Shown here: positions 37,280 to 47,620 of the stretch, piece after piece | Layout of the letters: each line of letters starts with the position of its first letter | How positions within the stretch are numbered: the first letter of the stretch is position 1 | Origin: an uncultured delta proteobacterium | Lineage (GTDB): Bacteria > Myxococcota > Myxococcia > Myxococcales > 40CM-4-68-19 | Direction of reading: 5' to 3' | Assembly (NCBI GenBank): GCA_903911145.1 | Contig: CAIWCD010000023.1 | Location: 120,339 to 184,338 of the forward strand | Length of the DNA: 64,000 bases | Program-made: the position numbers and the translations under genes | The notes under the pieces: model-generated | What the model was told of the DNA's origin: nothing | What the model saw: the letters and a program-made list of their open reading frames with translations, nothing else | The model's database searches: none

Positions 37280-39013
37280 CTAATGTCTGGAGGCGCGGAC
37301 GCAGCGAACGCGGTGATTCTCTCCCGTCTCCGCGACGCTCTCTTTGCCACTGCTGAGAACCACCGCCCAGCCGCTGAGCGCGGACTGGTTCGTCGCTGCC
37401 CAGATCACGGCCTGGGAATCGAGCATGGGCGGAGTCTTGCCCGCGCTGCGCTCGAGCTGCGAGACATCACCCGTTTCGGCGAGAGTTGGAAGTCGCCATG
37501 CTCCCGGTTTGAGTTGCGCGCAGAGCTTCACCGCCTGCTCCAGTCTCATCGAGTTCGCCGAGGCCTCTTTCTGCCAGAGCAGATTCGTCCCACTGTCGAG
37601 CCAACCATCACTCGTTGCGGTCAGCGTGCGCGACGTGGCAGCGCGTCCCGGCGGAGGGAGCAACTCAACCTTCTTCACGGACGCGGGCGGCGTATTCGAC
37701 GCAGCGGCGCCATTTGTTGTCGGCGCAGGCTTCGTTACCCGCGGTGTCGTCGATGCAGGCTTATCGAGTGGCGCCGCTGGTTGTGCAGCTTGAGTTGCCG
37801 GATGTTCACTCTCTGCAGCGGGAGCAACGGGAGGCTTCGATAGCTGTGCGAGCGCCGCTTCCCGTTCCTCTGCGGCCCGCTTCTCCTCGGCAGCGTGCTG
37901 CGCGTCCTTCGCCTTGCGAGCGGCCTTGCGCGCAGCGAGCTTCTCCTGGAGCACCTGTGTTTCGCCGCTATCGATGAGCCAGAGGCTTCCGAGCCCGAGC
38001 GCGCATACCGAGATGAGCGCGGCGATCGCGAACGAACGGCGCCTGCTGCGTGGCCGCTGCGTTTCGACCTTCTTGCTCTCGGCCTCCGCCCAGTTTGCGA
38101 ACTCGATGGCTGTCATTCGCGCATCGGGTTTCTTACAGAGCACCTGCTTGAAGAGCGTCCGCTCGAACTTCGCGGTGATTGGCAGGCCGCGTCCGCGCAG
38201 AGGGCGCGGCGACTCCTTGGTATGCGCGTGAATGAATTCGACGGCAGTCTTGGCCGCGAAGGGGCGCTCTCCCGCGAGCATCTCGTAGAGGATGCAGCCG
38301 ACCGAATAGACATCGGAGCGGCCGTCGAGCTTCTGGCCATAGGCCTGCTCGGGCGAGAAGTAGGCGAGCGTCCCGAGGAGCGCGCCGACCCCCGTGAGCT
38401 CCGACTGGCCTTCGTCGATCTCGCTGGTATCGAGCATCTTGGCGATGCCGACGTCGACGACCTTCACCCAATCCTGGCCGTCCTTCTGACTGAGGATGAT
38501 GTTGTCCGGCTTCAGATCGCGATGGACGACGCCGCGGGTGTGCGCCTCGTGCAGCGCGGAGCAGATCTGCGCAGTGATATGCAGCGCGCGGCTTGGCGAG
38601 AGTTTTCCGCTTTGCTTGAGCTCGTCACCGAGCGTGCGGTCCCCGCCATATTCCATCGCAAGGAAGAGCTGCCCGCTCTCGAATTTGCCGAAATTGTAGA
38701 GGCGCACGAGGTGGTGGTGATCGAGCGCGGCGAGCACCTTCGCCTCTCGCTGGAACCGCTTGGCGAAGAGATCCGAGCTCGCCAGATTTTCGCGCAGGAC
38801 CTTGACGACCGCCTTGCGCCCGACGCCGATCTGGTCCGCGAGATAGACAGACCCGAAGGCCCCCTCGCCGATCTTTTTCAGGATTTGATATTGGCCGAGC
38901 GGCGTCTGCCCGATGAATGGATCGTTCGGATCATGCGTCGGGGCAACGGGGTCGGGCGTGGTGATCTCGTCCCGGGCGGCGGCGGCCTTCTGCGGTGAAT
39001 CTGATTTGCCCAT
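37280..39013 (-). CDS. Hanks-type Ser/Thr kinase with C-terminal DUF1566 domain
   Basis: A 577-residue membrane-anchored protein kinase. Kinase domain about 40-305: glycine loop G49-E-G-A-F-G-S-V-Y57, likely ATP lysine K71, catalytic 'HRDLKPDN' with D166, and the metal-binding motif as D187-V-G instead of D-F-G. A transmembrane helix near 330 ('FAIAALISVCALGLGSLWLI') is followed by a Lys/Ala/Glu-rich coiled region and a Pro/Ala/Thr linker. From about 455 there is a DUF1566-like sensor domain ('DGWLDSGTNLLWQKE', 'AWRLPTLAETGDV', ending 'HRVRCVR'). Catalytic residues are otherwise complete. It is convergent with the effector cluster, so phosphoregulation of secretion, as with T6SS PpkA, is possible but unproven. 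Confidence 0.9.
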   Translation of the reverse strand: MGKSDSPQKAAAARDEITTPDPVAPTHDPNDPFIGQTPLGQYQILKKIGEGAFGSVYLADQIGVGRKAVVKVLRENLASSDLFAKRFQREAKVLAALDHHHLVRLYNFGKFESGQLFLAMEYGGDRTLGDELKQSGKLSPSRALHITAQICSALHEAHTRGVVHRDLKPDNIILSQKDGQDWVKVVDVGIAKMLDTSEIDEGQSELTGVGALLGTLAYFSPEQAYGQKLDGRSDVYSVGCILYEMLAGERPFAAKTAVEFIHAHTKESPRPLRGRGLPITAKFERTLFKQVLCKKPDARMTAIEFANWAEAESKKVETQRPRSRRRSFAIAALISVCALGLGSLWLIDSGETQVLQEKLAARKAARKAKDAQHAAEEKRAAEEREAALAQLSKPPVAPAAESEHPATQAAQPAAPLDKPASTTPRVTKPAPTTNGAAASNTPPASVKKVELLPPPGRAATSRTLTATSDGWLDSGTNLLWQKEASANSMRLEQAVKLCAQLKPGAWRLPTLAETGDVSQLERSAGKTPPMLDSQAVIWAATNQSALSGWAVVLSSGKESVAETGENHRVRCVRASRH

Positions 39014-39127
39014 GATCGACGTCAGCCACGTCTACCGGAATGGATCGGCGAACTCAATTTTACGTCCTTGCCGCCGGAGCGAGGCTGTGCGACGCGTTTC
39101 GCGCCGATTCAATCAAACGGAGATGCA

Positions 39128-41977
39128 ATGAAATCGACTCGCCTGCTGATGCCACGCGCGCTCGCGTTGACTGCTTGCCTGTTCGCAGCGCTTCCTACTC
39201 TCGCGAAGGAGCACGTTGCAGCTCACGCCGCTGCCGCGAAGGCCGTTGCGCCGTCGGCGCTCGCCGCGCCACAGAAGGTCACGAGCGTCGAGGGGATTAC
39301 GGAATATCTCCTCGGCAACGGCCTGCGCGTGCTGATGTTCCCCGATCCGTCGAAGCCTTCCATGACGGTGAACATCACGTATCTGGTCGGCTCCCGGCAC
39401 GAGAACTATGGCGAGACGGGAATGGCGCACCTTCTCGAGCACCTGCTCTTCAAGGGGACTGATCAGCATCCGGATGTGCCGAAGGTGCTCAATTCGCTCG
39501 GTGCACGTTTTAATGGCAGCACCTGGTTTGATCGGACCAACTACTTCGTCACCTTTCCCGCCTCGGAGGCGAACCTCGCGCTCGCACTCGACCTCGAAGC
39601 GGATCGGATGATCAACAGCCATATCTGGAAGAAGGATCTCTGGGACGAGGTGGCGCAGAAGGGCGAGATGACGGTCGTCCGCAATGAGATGGAGAGCGGC
39701 GAGAACGATCCCGTCGGCGTCACGACCGATCGCATGGCATCGGTGGCGTTTGATTGGCACAACTATGGGAAATCGACGATCGGCGCGCGCAGTGATGTCG
39801 AGAACGTCAATATCGAGCACTTGAAGGCGTTCTATCAGCGCTATTACCAGCCGGATAATGCCTATCTCCTGGTCGCCGGGCAGATCGACGAGGCGAAGGT
39901 GCTCGCGCAGATCAATGAAAAGTTCGGTCGTATTCCGAAGCCGACGCGCGCGCTGGAGAAGGGCTGGACGACGGAGCCGGTGCAGGACGGCGAGCGCAGC
40001 GTGACCGTGCGGCGCGTGGGCGGAACGCCGTTTCTCGGAATCGGATATCACGCGCCGCAGAGCGCAAATGCCGATGCGGACGCGCTCGGGCTGGTGACGC
40101 AGGTGCTCGACGCAGCTCCTTCGGGACGTCTCTACCAGGCGCTGGTCTCGAGCAAGCTCGCGTCGCGCGTCGCCGATCAATCGGTGAGCACGCTCGAGCC
40201 GGGATTTCTCGAGTTCCTCATCGAGTTGCCCAAGGACGGCGACCTCGCGGGAGCGAAGGCGTCAGCGCTCGCGGTGATTGAAGGAATCAAGGCGAAGCCG
40301 ATCACCACAGAGGAGCTGGAGCGTTCGCGCGCGACGGCCTTGAAGATGTACGAGCTGGTCATGCAGCGGACCGACGAGCTGGCGATTGCATTAAGCGAGG
40401 CGATCGCTGCGGGCGATTGGCGGCTCTTCTTCTCCGGGCGCGATCGGCTCTCCACCATGACGCTCGCGCAGGTGCAGAGCGCGGCCGAGCATTACCTGAA
40501 GGCGTCGAATCGGACCGTTGGCGAATATATCCCCACCGAGAAGCCCGACCGCGCGCAGATGCCCAAGGCGCTCGATATCAAGGCCGAGTTGAAGGATTAC
40601 CAGGGCCGGGCGCCGATTGAGCAGGGCGAGGCGTTTGATCCGACCCCGAAGAATATCGAGGCGCGCACGACGCGCTTTACCGCGCACAATGGCCTGCAGG
40701 GCGCGCTGCTTGCGAAGAAGAGCAAGGGCTCGGCGGTCAGCCTCGCGCTGACGCTGCGGTTCGGGAATGAAGCCAACCTGGTGGATCTCGGCGCGGCCCC
40801 TTCTCTCGCGAGCGAGATGCTCCTGCGCGGCACCAAGACGCATACTCGGCAGCAGATTAAAGACACGCTCGATCAGCTCAAGGCCCAGTTGACGATTGGC
40901 GGCGGCGCGGAGAACGTCAAGGCCAACCTGATTACGGACCGGCAGCACCTCGCGGCTTCTCTCAAGCTGCTCGCGGAGATCCTCCGCACGCCTTCGTTCC
41001 CCGGCGAGGAGTTGTCCACGCTGCGGGCCGAGCAGGTCACCGAGATCGAGGCGAACAAGAGCGAGCCGCAGTCGATTGCATCCTCGGCGATGCAGATTGC
41101 GATGAGCCCTTATGCGAAGGGGCATCCGCGCGCGGCGATGACTCCCGACGAGACGATTGCGGAGCTCAAGGCCGCGACGGTCGAGGAGCTCAAGGCATTC
41201 CACCAGGTGTTCTATGGCGCCGATCACGCGGATATCGCGGTCGTCGGGGATTTCGACGCGAAGGAGACGCAGGCGTTGATCGAGCAGCTCTTCGGTGATT
41301 GGAAGTCGGGTCAGCCCTATGCGCGCATTCCCATGCGCCGCAAGGAGCCGGTTGCGATCGATCGCGTGATGGAGACGCCCGAGAAGGCCAATGCCTTCTT
41401 CCTCGCGACCGAGACGATGCCGCTCAAGGACAGCGATGCAGATTTCGCCGCGCTCCGCATGGCCAATGAGATCCTCGGCGGCGGTGCGCTCAAGAGTCGC
41501 CTTGCCGATCGCATTCGCCAGCAGGAGGGGATCAGCTATGGAGTCGGCTCCTTCATGCAGGTCGATTCATTCGAGCCGGTGGCGTCATGGCTCGCCTATG
41601 CGATCTATGCGCCCGAAAATGTCGGCCGACTCGAGAAGGCCTTTCGCGAAGAGCTCGCGCGCGCGGCTTCCGGCTTCACGGCCGACGAGCTTGCGTTCGT
41701 GAAGAACGCGTGGCTGCAGTCGCGGCAGGTCGGGCGCACGCAGGACGGAGCGGTTGCTTCGCGTCTCGCGGAGAACATCTATATCGGCCGCACGATGGCC
41801 TTTGACGAGGCGCTCGAGGCGAAGGTCGCGCAATTGACGCTCGACGAGGTCAATGCGGCTTATCGGAAGTATCTCGATATCGCGAAGCTTGCGCTCTTCA
41901 AGGCCGGTGATTTCAAGAAGGCCGCGGCTCCTGCTGCTGCCGCGCCTGCTGCGTCGCCGGCGCCCGCCGCGAAGTAA
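39128..41977 (+). CDS. M16 family zinc peptidase, two-module
   Basis: A 949-residue exported insulinase/pitrilysin family peptidase. The start ATG 39128 has GGAG nearby and opens a signal peptide ending near 'LPTLAKEHVAA'. The inverted zinc motif is H101-L-L-E104-H105 in 'GMAHLLEHLLFKG', with the downstream acidic 'VRNEMESGEND' region expected to supply the third ligand. The second half is the catalytically dead M16 module ('LASEMLLRGTKTHTRQQI'). Both modules in one chain give the usual clam-shell enzyme that degrades peptides in the periplasm. The C-terminus is an Ala/Pro tail. It lies 20 bases before the DUF1697 gene. Confidence 0.93.
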   Translation: MKSTRLLMPRALALTACLFAALPTLAKEHVAAHAAAAKAVAPSALAAPQKVTSVEGITEYLLGNGLRVLMFPDPSKPSMTVNITYLVGSRHENYGETGMAHLLEHLLFKGTDQHPDVPKVLNSLGARFNGSTWFDRTNYFVTFPASEANLALALDLEADRMINSHIWKKDLWDEVAQKGEMTVVRNEMESGENDPVGVTTDRMASVAFDWHNYGKSTIGARSDVENVNIEHLKAFYQRYYQPDNAYLLVAGQIDEAKVLAQINEKFGRIPKPTRALEKGWTTEPVQDGERSVTVRRVGGTPFLGIGYHAPQSANADADALGLVTQVLDAAPSGRLYQALVSSKLASRVADQSVSTLEPGFLEFLIELPKDGDLAGAKASALAVIEGIKAKPITTEELERSRATALKMYELVMQRTDELAIALSEAIAAGDWRLFFSGRDRLSTMTLAQVQSAAEHYLKASNRTVGEYIPTEKPDRAQMPKALDIKAELKDYQGRAPIEQGEAFDPTPKNIEARTTRFTAHNGLQGALLAKKSKGSAVSLALTLRFGNEANLVDLGAAPSLASEMLLRGTKTHTRQQIKDTLDQLKAQLTIGGGAENVKANLITDRQHLAASLKLLAEILRTPSFPGEELSTLRAEQVTEIEANKSEPQSIASSAMQIAMSPYAKGHPRAAMTPDETIAELKAATVEELKAFHQVFYGADHADIAVVGDFDAKETQALIEQLFGDWKSGQPYARIPMRRKEPVAIDRVMETPEKANAFFLATETMPLKDSDADFAALRMANEILGGGALKSRLADRIRQQEGISYGVGSFMQVDSFEPVASWLAYAIYAPENVGRLEKAFREELARAASGFTADELAFVKNAWLQSRQVGRTQDGAVASRLAENIYIGRTMAFDEALEAKVAQLTLDEVNAAYRKYLDIAKLALFKAGDFKKAAAPAAAAPAASPAPAAK

Positions 41978-41997
41978 TCACGAGAGGAGCAGGCGAG

Positions 41998-42546
41998 ATG
42001 TCGACGAACTTCGTGGCGCTCTTGCGCAGCATCAATGTCGGCGGCAACAACCGCGTGCCGATGGAGGATCTGCGCAAGCTCTTCGCCCTCGCGGGTGCGA
42101 GCGATATCTCGACCTATATCCAGAGCGGAAATGTCGCGTTTCGGCACAAGCCTGTTGCCGAGGCGAAGCTGCGCAAGCAGCTCGAGGCTGCGTTGCTCGA
42201 GAGGTTCGGGTTCGCAGTGCCCGTCGTGTTGCGCGCGCACGAGGAGCTCGCGCAGACGCTTGCTCGCAATCCGTTTCTCACACGCGGCGTCGACGCGAAG
42301 GAGCTGCACGTGTGCTTCCTGAACGATGCGCCCGCTGCCCCTGCGTTTGCCCGGCTCGATCCGAAGCGCTCTCCGCCCGACGAGTTTGCGCTCGTCGGGC
42401 GCGAGCTCTATCTGCGCCACCCGAACGGTGTGGGGAATTCGAAGCTCACGCTCGCTTATCTCGAGAAGTGCCTCGGCACCTCGGGCACGGCGCGCAACTG
42501 GAACACGGTCAACAAGCTGTTCGAGATGAGCCGTCCGGCTCCGTAG
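41998..42546 (+). CDS. DUF1697 domain protein
   Basis: A 182-residue protein matching DUF1697 from end to end: 'FVALLRSINVGGNNRVPMEDL', 'STYIQSGNVAF', 'LARNPF', 'RHPNGVGNSKLTL' and 'TARNWNTVNKL'. The family is soluble and widely distributed with no established function. GAGAGGAG lies upstream of the ATG, giving strong translation signals. It follows the M16 peptidase by 20 bases. Confidence 0.92.
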   Translation: MSTNFVALLRSINVGGNNRVPMEDLRKLFALAGASDISTYIQSGNVAFRHKPVAEAKLRKQLEAALLERFGFAVPVVLRAHEELAQTLARNPFLTRGVDAKELHVCFLNDAPAAPAFARLDPKRSPPDEFALVGRELYLRHPNGVGNSKLTLAYLEKCLGTSGTARNWNTVNKLFEMSRPAP

Positions 42547-42596
42547 TGCGAATCAGGCGAGCGCGCAGGAGCAAAGTTGGCTAGCTTGTCGCGCCT

Positions 42597-43832
42597 ATGA
42601 ACCAGAGCGTGACGACTGTCGCCGGAGCCAAGCCGCTGAAGGTCCTTCTTCTCGAGAACATCCACGCCAGCGCCGCGTCGGTGTTCGGCGCGAGCAACGT
42701 GGTGGTCGAGACGTTGAAAGGCTCGCTCAAGGACGACGAGCTGGCCGCGCGCCTTGCCGGTATTGATATCCTCGGCATCCGTTCGAAGACGCGCGTGACG
42801 GCGGATGTCATCGCGCGCGCGCCGCAGCTTCTCTCGGTGGGCTGCTTCTGCATCGGCACAAACCAGGTGGATCTCGAGGCCGCCAATCGACGCGGCGTGC
42901 CGGTCTTCAACGCGCCGTTCTCCAATACCCGCTCGGTTGCTGAGTTGGTGATCGCGGAGATCATCGCGCTCGCCCGGCAGTTGGGCGATCGCTCGCGCGA
43001 GGTGCATACGGGCACGTGGCGCAAAGTCGCCGACGGGAGCCACGAGATCCGCGGCAAGACGCTCGGAATCGTCGGATATGGACATATCGGCTCGCAGGTT
43101 GGCGTGCTCGCGGAGTCGATGGGCCTGCGCGTGCTCTTCTATGACGTCGCGACGAAGCTGCCGATGGGCAACAACCGCTCGATGTCGACGCTGGCCTCGC
43201 TGCTCGAGCAGAGCGATTTCGTCACGCTGCATGTTCCGGCGACCAAAGAGACCGAGCAGATGATGTATGGCGCGCGCCTCGCGCAGATGCGGCGCGGCTC
43301 CTATCTGATTAACAATAGTCGCGGCACGGTGGTTGATATCGACGCGCTGGCGGCGGCGCTCAAGAGCGGCCATCTCGCGGGCGCGGCGGTCGACGTCTAT
43401 CCCGAGGAGCCCGAGGGAAATGGCGCGGGCTTCCAGACGCCGCTCGCGGGTCTCGCGAACGTCCTGCTCACGCCGCACATCGGCGGCTCCACCGAGGAGG
43501 CGCAGGAGGCGATCGGCACCGAGGTCGCGACTGCGCTCACCAAATTCATCCAGGCCGGCACCACCGAGAGTGCGGTGAATTTCCCGCGCGTCGAATTGCC
43601 CACGTCGCCCGGCACGCACCGCATTCTCAACGTGCACCGCAACGTTCCCGGCGTGCTTCGCGATATCAACAAGATCGTCTCGGATATCGACGCCAACGTG
43701 GAGCAGCAGTTCCTCTCCACCGACGCGAACATCGGTTACCTCGTCATGGACGTCTCGAAGAATCTCTCCAGCGAGGTCGGCGACGCGATCGCGCGCCTCG
43801 AGACGAATATCCGCACGCGCGTGCTGTTCTAG
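42597..43832 (+). CDS. serA: D-3-phosphoglycerate dehydrogenase
   Basis: A 411-residue enzyme catalysing the first step of serine synthesis, oxidising 3-phosphoglycerate to 3-phosphohydroxypyruvate with NAD. It matches the short E. coli-type SerA: catalytic domain split around a nucleotide-binding domain with 'GIVGYGHIGSQVGVLAE', the catalytic-region blocks 'NNSRGTVVDIDAL' and 'LLTPHIGGSTEEAQ', and a C-terminal ACT domain ('NVPGVLRDINKIVSDIDANV') expected to bind serine for feedback inhibition. It converges with the gene for an FAD-dependent D-2-hydroxyacid dehydrogenase, which may recycle the D-2-hydroxyglutarate made as a SerA side product. Confidence 0.95.
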   Translation: MNQSVTTVAGAKPLKVLLLENIHASAASVFGASNVVVETLKGSLKDDELAARLAGIDILGIRSKTRVTADVIARAPQLLSVGCFCIGTNQVDLEAANRRGVPVFNAPFSNTRSVAELVIAEIIALARQLGDRSREVHTGTWRKVADGSHEIRGKTLGIVGYGHIGSQVGVLAESMGLRVLFYDVATKLPMGNNRSMSTLASLLEQSDFVTLHVPATKETEQMMYGARLAQMRRGSYLINNSRGTVVDIDALAAALKSGHLAGAAVDVYPEEPEGNGAGFQTPLAGLANVLLTPHIGGSTEEAQEAIGTEVATALTKFIQAGTTESAVNFPRVELPTSPGTHRILNVHRNVPGVLRDINKIVSDIDANVEQQFLSTDANIGYLVMDVSKNLSSEVGDAIARLETNIRTRVLF

Positions 43833-43874
43833 ACGGGGCTCCCGCGCGGCTTGAACAAATCGAAAAGACCGCAT

Positions 43875-45271
<1,397 letters not shown>

Positions 45272-45275
<4 letters not shown>

Positions 45276-45958
45276 TGCGCGCTCTTCTCCATCGCCGCCG
45301 CGTAGCTCTCCTCCAGCCAGCCGAGCAGCATGCGCAGCGGAACCTTGTCCTGCGCGGTGAAGCGCGCCTGGACCCAACCCTTGCGGCCCATGCCGTATCC
45401 GGCCGGCTCGGCCCAGGAGAACTTCGAGATCACGTTGAGCCCGCTTCGCGGCAGCTTGCACGCAACCGTGAGCCCGCCACCTTCGCGGCCGAGCGCGACG
45501 ATGACGTGCTTGTTCTTCAGCTTCACCAGCGTCAGTCCGTCGAGGTGATCTTCATACGCGCCGCTGTGCTTGAGCGCCTTGAGCCGCAGCGCCTGAAACG
45601 CGGGAATGCAGGGATTGAGCGGACGCGCGCCGGGCGGAAGTCGCGGCTGCGGCTCGCCGGGTACCTCGTCGGACTTCTTGCGCTTGTCGATGACGGGTCG
45701 CCGCGTTTCGATGGGCAGGTCGCGCTGCGCGGCCTTGCGCGTGTCGAACCCGCGGCCCTTCTGCGCGCCCTTGCGCGGACCGAATGTGCGCCCGCCGCGA
45801 CCATCTGGTCCGTGAACCTCGCGCAGGGAATCACCGCGGAACGGCCGTGGGCGCGGCTTTGCTGCGCTGTCGCTCTTCTTCGGATCGGCCGGCTCGCCCG
45901 TCCACTTCTTGCGAACTTTGTGAAAAACCTTCGCTGCGCCGCGCTTCTGATTCGTCAT
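45272..45958 (-). CDS. MmcQ/YjbR-domain protein with basic N-terminal extension
   Basis: A 228-residue protein. The C-terminal 110 residues fit the MmcQ/YjbR (CyaY-like fold) family: 'FQALRLKALKHSGAYEDHLD', 'KNKHVIVALGREGGGLTVAC', 'GYGMGRKGWVQARF', 'VPLRMLLGWLEESYAAA'. The first 110 residues are Lys/Arg/Pro/Gly-rich and look disordered ('AAKVFHKVRKKWTGEP', 'PRPRPFRGDSL'), which is not typical of the family and could bind nucleic acid. It heads a two-gene unit with the D-2-hydroxyacid dehydrogenase through an ATGA junction. Function unknown. Confidence 0.8.
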
Positions 45959-46103
45959 GGCGCGCACTCTACTTCCCCGGCGACCGGCGAGGGAGAACGG
46001 TTCATCGATTGCCAGCAGTGCATCGCGGTCGCGCGAGATGCTTTGAGTGCAAAGCAAATCGAGGAATTGACAGAGTGTGATCTGCCCCGCTACGTGCATC
46101 CGC

Positions 46104-47597
46104 ATGAGCACGACAGTTGCGGGGAGGGGCAAGCAGGCCGACGTGGGCGTGGCGTTTCCGCAGGGGACGAGCGGATCGGCGCTGTTCGCGCGCCTCCTCG
46201 AGGAGACCATTGCCGCGTTCCCGGCTGCGTTCGGCGGGCTGCGGGTCGCGCGAGGCAAGGAGTTCCGCGCGACCTATGGCGAGCTGGTCACGCAGTTCGA
46301 GGAGCGGCGCGCGCGCGCGGAGAATCGGACGGAGATCGCGCTCCATCTTGCGCGTCGCCAGCTGGAGAGTTTTGTGTTCGAGAGCGAGACCGGAAGCCGG
46401 CCGCTGCTCGAGGCGTTTGCCGAGAAGGCGGAGCCGCTCGCCTTGACGACGGGGACGGGCGAGCCTTCGCGCGACGCGGTGATCGCGGTTCCCTATCTCG
46501 GCACGATTCACCGCGCCGATGAACTCGCCACGCTGGGAAGTGAATTCGTCGCGCGCCACACCTCGACCGTAGCGGCTGCGCGCGCTCTCTCCTGGATTGG
46601 CGCGCGCGCAGAGAAGAGTGGCGCGCTCGATCTGCGCGAGGAGCGCTTCGCCGTGCTGGGCGCGGCCGCGGAGATTGCGCCGACGCAGCAGCTGATCCAC
46701 ACGGGCGCGCGCGTGCTCTGGATCGACGTGCAGGAGCCCCCGCCGGCGCTGCGGCTGGCCAATGTCTCCTGGGTCGCGGGCGGCGCAGATCTGCTCGCGT
46801 CACCCGTGCGCATCGCCCGCACCATCGATGCGTTCGCGGACGGCCATCCTCTGCGCATCGGCGCCTATGCCTACGCGCCCGGCCGAGGAAGGGAGTGGCG
46901 TCTCGCGGTGGCGATGAACGCGATCGCCCACCGCATCGATCCCACGCACGCGGCCTCGCTCTCGATGCTTCTGTCTCCGACCACTCCCGCGGTCGCGCAA
47001 CCGGAGGATCTCGCGGCGCGGCTCCTGCGCATCTCTCAAGCAAAGCTCTGGCAGCGCGGGCTCGTGAACGCCGGATGGCTGACCGAGGCGCATGTCGGCA
47101 GCGGCGACTCGACCGTGGTGCGAGCGGTCGTCGCAGCGCAGGGCCCGACGTATCAAGCGGCGCAATATCTGGCTAAGCGAATATTCAGTGAGGCACTCGC
47201 GGGTCACGGCAGCGCGCTCGCGGCCACCGCGGTGGGCAGCGCGGCCGCGCACAGGCCGCTCGTCGTGTCGGCCAACGTCGCGCCGATCACGCGCACCCGC
47301 TCGCTGCAGCATCCCGTCTTCGAGGCAGGCTTCCTCGGTGCGCCGCGCTTCGGCGTCGAGATCTTCGATCCGCAGACGACGCGCGCGCTCGGCGCGATGA
47401 TGATGCTGCACGATCTGCTGAACGAGGCCTCGCCCGCGGCGACGTCGCGCACTCCCGCGCAGGCCGCGGCGCTCTACCAGCAGCAGATCCACGGCGGCAT
47501 CTTCGGCATGCCCTGGGCGCTCGATCGCGCGATCGGTGCCGCGGCGGCGATCGGATTCGCGCAGCGGCCGCGACTGCTCGCGCGCATGCTTCGCTGA
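46104..47597 (+). CDS. conserved-looking protein of unknown function, possible Rossmann core
   Basis: A 497-residue protein I cannot assign. ATG 46104 (MSTTVAGRGKQADVGVAFPQG) is the start; in-frame upstream codons are short and Cys-containing. The central 'FAVLGAAAEIAPTQQLIHTG' followed by 'ARVLWIDVQEPP' reads like a beta-alpha-beta nucleotide-binding crossover. The remainder is Ala-rich and helical with no signal peptide and no clear membrane helix. 'GSGDSTVVRAVVAAQGPTYQ' and 'GGIFGMPWALDRAIG' are distinctive strings for a search. It is flanked by metabolic genes and converges on acetate kinase. Confidence 0.75.
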   Translation: MSTTVAGRGKQADVGVAFPQGTSGSALFARLLEETIAAFPAAFGGLRVARGKEFRATYGELVTQFEERRARAENRTEIALHLARRQLESFVFESETGSRPLLEAFAEKAEPLALTTGTGEPSRDAVIAVPYLGTIHRADELATLGSEFVARHTSTVAAARALSWIGARAEKSGALDLREERFAVLGAAAEIAPTQQLIHTGARVLWIDVQEPPPALRLANVSWVAGGADLLASPVRIARTIDAFADGHPLRIGAYAYAPGRGREWRLAVAMNAIAHRIDPTHAASLSMLLSPTTPAVAQPEDLAARLLRISQAKLWQRGLVNAGWLTEAHVGSGDSTVVRAVVAAQGPTYQAAQYLAKRIFSEALAGHGSALAATAVGSAAAHRPLVVSANVAPITRTRSLQHPVFEAGFLGAPRFGVEIFDPQTTRALGAMMMLHDLLNEASPAATSRTPAQAAALYQQQIHGGIFGMPWALDRAIGAAAAIGFAQRPRLLARMLR

Positions 47598-47620
47598 GCG
47601 CACGCGGTAAGCGCCGCCGC

